DNA of 16,331 bases from a bacterium (GTDB lineage Bacteria > Spirochaetota > Spirochaetia > JABEVK01), in the NCBI GenBank assembly GCA_021781625.1, contig JAJXWL010000023.1, forward strand, positions 1-16,331. Direction: 5' to 3'. This document shows positions 14,341-16,331 of the stretch, piece after piece; the first letter of the stretch is position 1; every line of letters starts with the position of its first letter. The position numbers and the translations under genes were made by a program. The notes beneath the pieces are model-generated. The model worked only from the letters and a program-made list of their open reading frames with translations, made no database searches and was not told where the DNA came from.

Positions 14341-16298
14341 CTCAGGCTACCCCTCAGTCGGCGTACGCGGCTTAACCGGCTGACGGGCAACAGATAAACC
14401 TTACCCTGCTCAGGGTCTTGGGCTTTTAAAAGGACTTCGTTCGCCTGACGCTCGAGTTTGAGGGGGCGGAGGGTCAGGGTCCCACCTGCTTCGGTTTGGC
14501 GGGTTTCTACTTCGACAAGGTCGAAGGGGTTGGCCAGCACTTGCTCCAAAAGGCGAAGTTTTCCCAAAAAATCCAGACCTCTGGCTTCGAGTTTTTCCTT
14601 GTGAGTCACCGGGTAAGTGAGCTGTCGTTCCTCGATCATTAAGCGACGTTTTAAACGGCCTACGAGTTCTTCTTTTTCTTCTTCGTGGAGAGCTGAAGCT
14701 TCGAGTTTCTGTTGCCAAAGCCGGGTGAGTTCTTGAGCCGGAGTGGGGTCAACAGGGGGGATCCAGGTGGGAGGTGGCGCCTCTGACACCGGTGGGACAG
14801 TGGCCGACCAGCGTGAAAAGCTCCAGGGACTACCATCGTTTGGTCGTTTGGCTGACTTTGCCGGAGGTAAAGCCGGCAGCCCCAACTGTTGTAGATCTTG
14901 ACTGACCCTGTCGAGGTGGTCGGGGTCTAACAGGTACACACCGGGAGCCAAGGTTTCAAGAACGGCTTGCGGAAACTGTTCCGCGTGCTGGAGCAGGTGA
15001 GCCTTGGCCGGGTCAACCCGTAAAACGAGACCCGACCAGAGCTGGACTTGCCGGGTTTGAGCTTCCCATTCCTGCAAGGTGACAGAAATGTTTTGGGGAA
15101 GGGCATGCCCAATCAAGGAACTCAAAGCTTTTTGAAGGTCACTGGCGGTCAATCCTCGAGCTGAAGCTTGCTGAACACGGCTTTTGGTCAATTCAAAGTG
15201 GCTGAAGCGGTCATTTCTCAGGAGCCGTGAAGCTCTGACGGCCAACCACGCTGAGGACCAAGGACTGCCAGGGGCTAAGCGCCATTCAAAATTGGCTTCA
15301 AGAATACTGGTTTGGACAGAGACCTCGGGAGGACGAAAGACCCAGGTCTCGGGTTCCGGACCAGGGGTGAACAAGCCAATGCTGATCCAAGCTTTGAGGA
15401 GAGCTTCGCGGTCTTCGGGGGTTCTCCACGCGGAAATTTGTCCTGAGAACCTGCGAAGTGTACGCCAAGAGTAAGCGGTGAAAGGACGAAGTTTACCAGC
15501 AAATTCCCAAAAGCTCCGGGCAGCTTCGTTGAGAAGGGCTCCTTTCCAGGGCCCAAAGGCTGTGCAAAGCAAGGCGGTACGATCCGTGACCGTAAGCCGG
15601 CCCAAGTCTTCCCAGTAGCTATCGACCAACCTCAAATGGGTTTCATCCCAGGTAACCAACCCTAAGTTTTCACAGGCGGTTAAAAGTTGATTCAAGCCCT
15701 CTTCTGTGAGTAGCCCCTGAAATTTTGCTGTGAGCTCGGCTCGCGGCTTTTTCTTCCAGGTCTGACCTTGGGTTAATTCTTGGGGAAATTCATCCAAAGC
15801 TGCGTAAAGGGCGAGAAAAGAAGTTTCGGAGGCGATAAAGACGCCTTCGGCCGGTGCCGCCGAAGCTAGACCAGCATAAAAACGGGCTTCGGATAACAAG
15901 GGCTCCAGCTCGGGGTCGAGGGTAAAGGGAGAAACCTGATACAAAACTTGGGGGGCTGTTTGATGAAAGAGCCACAGACGTTCTTCGAGGTTTAAGAGTC
16001 TTAACTGCAAAACGGTTTCGGACAAATCTAACCAAGCCGCCAAGGCGGGGGCTGAGGTGGGACCCAAATGCTTAAGAGCTGCCAAAATATCTAAATCTGC
16101 ATCCGTCAGCAAAAGTCGACGAACCCGTGAGGCCTCGGGCGAAGAAACTCGTTGGATGAGCTCTTGAATGAGGTTTTGTTTATTGAAAGGCGTTTGCAAG
16201 GGCCCCAAATAATGACGCAACCACGCAAAAAAGGTTGTGTCCGGCAAGGTCACGAGGGCTCGCTTCCAAATATCCCAAACGGCACTATCTCGGTTCAT
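14337..16298 (-). CDS. Large XPB-N/WYL-like protein of unknown function
   Basis: A 653-residue protein without signal peptide or TM. The N-terminal 130 residues are helical (LIQELIQRVSSPEASRVRRL, then LLLTDADLDILAALKHLG and a winged-helix-like SAPALAAWLDLSETVLQLRL). Around 400-480, NISVTLQEWEAQTRQVQLWS followed by VLRVDPAKAHLLQHAEQF and YLLDPDHLDRVSQDLQQLGL resembles the helicase XPB/Ssl2 N-terminal (Helicase_C_3-like) domain. A Pro-rich linker (about 490-525) and a charged helix follow. The last 60 residues (TLRPLKLERQANEVLLKA, GKVYLLPVSRLSRVRRL) look like a WYL-type ligand- or nucleic-acid-binding module. No Walker A motif is seen, so it is not itself a helicase; it may serve a helicase encoded beyond the window. 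It is probably the first gene of the operon with the hydrolase and channel. ATG 16298 has only a weak AAGA ribosome site. Domain calls are by pattern and tentative. Confidence 0.6.
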   Translation of the reverse strand: MNRDSAVWDIWKRALVTLPDTTFFAWLRHYLGPLQTPFNKQNLIQELIQRVSSPEASRVRRLLLTDADLDILAALKHLGPTSAPALAAWLDLSETVLQLRLLNLEERLWLFHQTAPQVLYQVSPFTLDPELEPLLSEARFYAGLASAAPAEGVFIASETSFLALYAALDEFPQELTQGQTWKKKPRAELTAKFQGLLTEEGLNQLLTACENLGLVTWDETHLRLVDSYWEDLGRLTVTDRTALLCTAFGPWKGALLNEAARSFWEFAGKLRPFTAYSWRTLRRFSGQISAWRTPEDREALLKAWISIGLFTPGPEPETWVFRPPEVSVQTSILEANFEWRLAPGSPWSSAWLAVRASRLLRNDRFSHFELTKSRVQQASARGLTASDLQKALSSLIGHALPQNISVTLQEWEAQTRQVQLWSGLVLRVDPAKAHLLQHAEQFPQAVLETLAPGVYLLDPDHLDRVSQDLQQLGLPALPPAKSAKRPNDGSPWSFSRWSATVPPVSEAPPPTWIPPVDPTPAQELTRLWQQKLEASALHEEEKEELVGRLKRRLMIEERQLTYPVTHKEKLEARGLDFLGKLRLLEQVLANPFDLVEVETRQTEAGGTLTLRPLKLERQANEVLLKAQDPEQGKVYLLPVSRLSRVRRLRGSLS

Positions 16299-16331
16299 AC
16301 AAATTCTTATCTTATGCTTAAAGTCAGCAAA

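Noticed and set aside
1..16331. Search for tRNA, rRNA, CRISPR, IS elements and att-like direct repeats
   Set aside because: By eye I found no cloverleaf-like sequence, transposase, terminal inverted repeat or spaced repeat array anywhere, including the R-M flanks.

Overview
The window carries thirteen protein-coding genes, one of them cut by the left edge. I see no rRNA, tRNA, CRISPR array or insertion sequence. It most likely comes from a diderm bacterium of the Spirochaetota. That is an inference from gene content: a cyclic-nucleotide-gated K+ channel built like SthK of Spirochaeta thermophila, a proline-rich LysM lipoprotein, a LolA-like/outer-membrane barrel/RND exporter operon, and a large protein resembling XPB-N/WYL-type proteins. 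No rRNA or marker gene confirms it. GTG or TTG starts, each with a fitting Shine-Dalgarno or stop-codon overlap, are used by at least five genes. Base composition is moderate to GC-rich, except in the restriction-modification block, which is visibly more AT-rich.

Region 1 (1-6920), cell envelope. A FecR-domain protein (minus, cut at the left edge) is divergent from a 482-aa LysM lipoprotein (plus). The lipoprotein gene ends at a strong hairpin terminator and faces a three-gene minus-strand operon. In transcription order that operon encodes a LolA-like periplasmic protein, a GTG-initiated outer-membrane beta-barrel, and a 12-TM RND exporter. The gaps are 11 and 7 nt, and the promoter region contains an inverted repeat that looks like a repressor operator. 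Carrier, barrel and pump probably form one system moving a lipid, lipoprotein or other hydrophobic molecule across the envelope; the substrate is unknown.

Region 2 (7043-9172), signalling. A single-domain response regulator (plus) runs tail-to-tail into a multi-TM sensor histidine kinase (minus), with their coding ends overlapping by 44 nt. Upstream of the kinase and in the same operon is a 99-aa hemerythrin-like protein that has lost several iron ligands. An extended -10 promoter precedes it.

Region 3 (about 9220-11357), a Type II restriction-modification cassette. It has a putative PD-(D/E)XK endonuclease with an N-terminal excisionase-type helix-turn-helix, followed by a C5-cytosine methyltransferase that appears to have its own near-consensus promoter. 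Base composition suggests horizontal acquisition.

Region 4 (11408-16298). A small, very tryptophan-rich protein of unknown function (plus) ends with a 4-nt overlap against a three-gene minus-strand operon. That operon encodes a 653-aa XPB-N/WYL-like protein, a beta-lactamase-fold serine hydrolase (TTGA stop/start overlap) and the cNMP-gated K+ channel.

The most interesting points are the compact LolA-like/barrel/RND operon with its operator, the degenerate hemerythrin paired with a membrane kinase, the HTH-fused endonuclease with a separate methylase promoter, and the Trp-rich orphan protein. No intergenic stretch exceeds about 205 bases.
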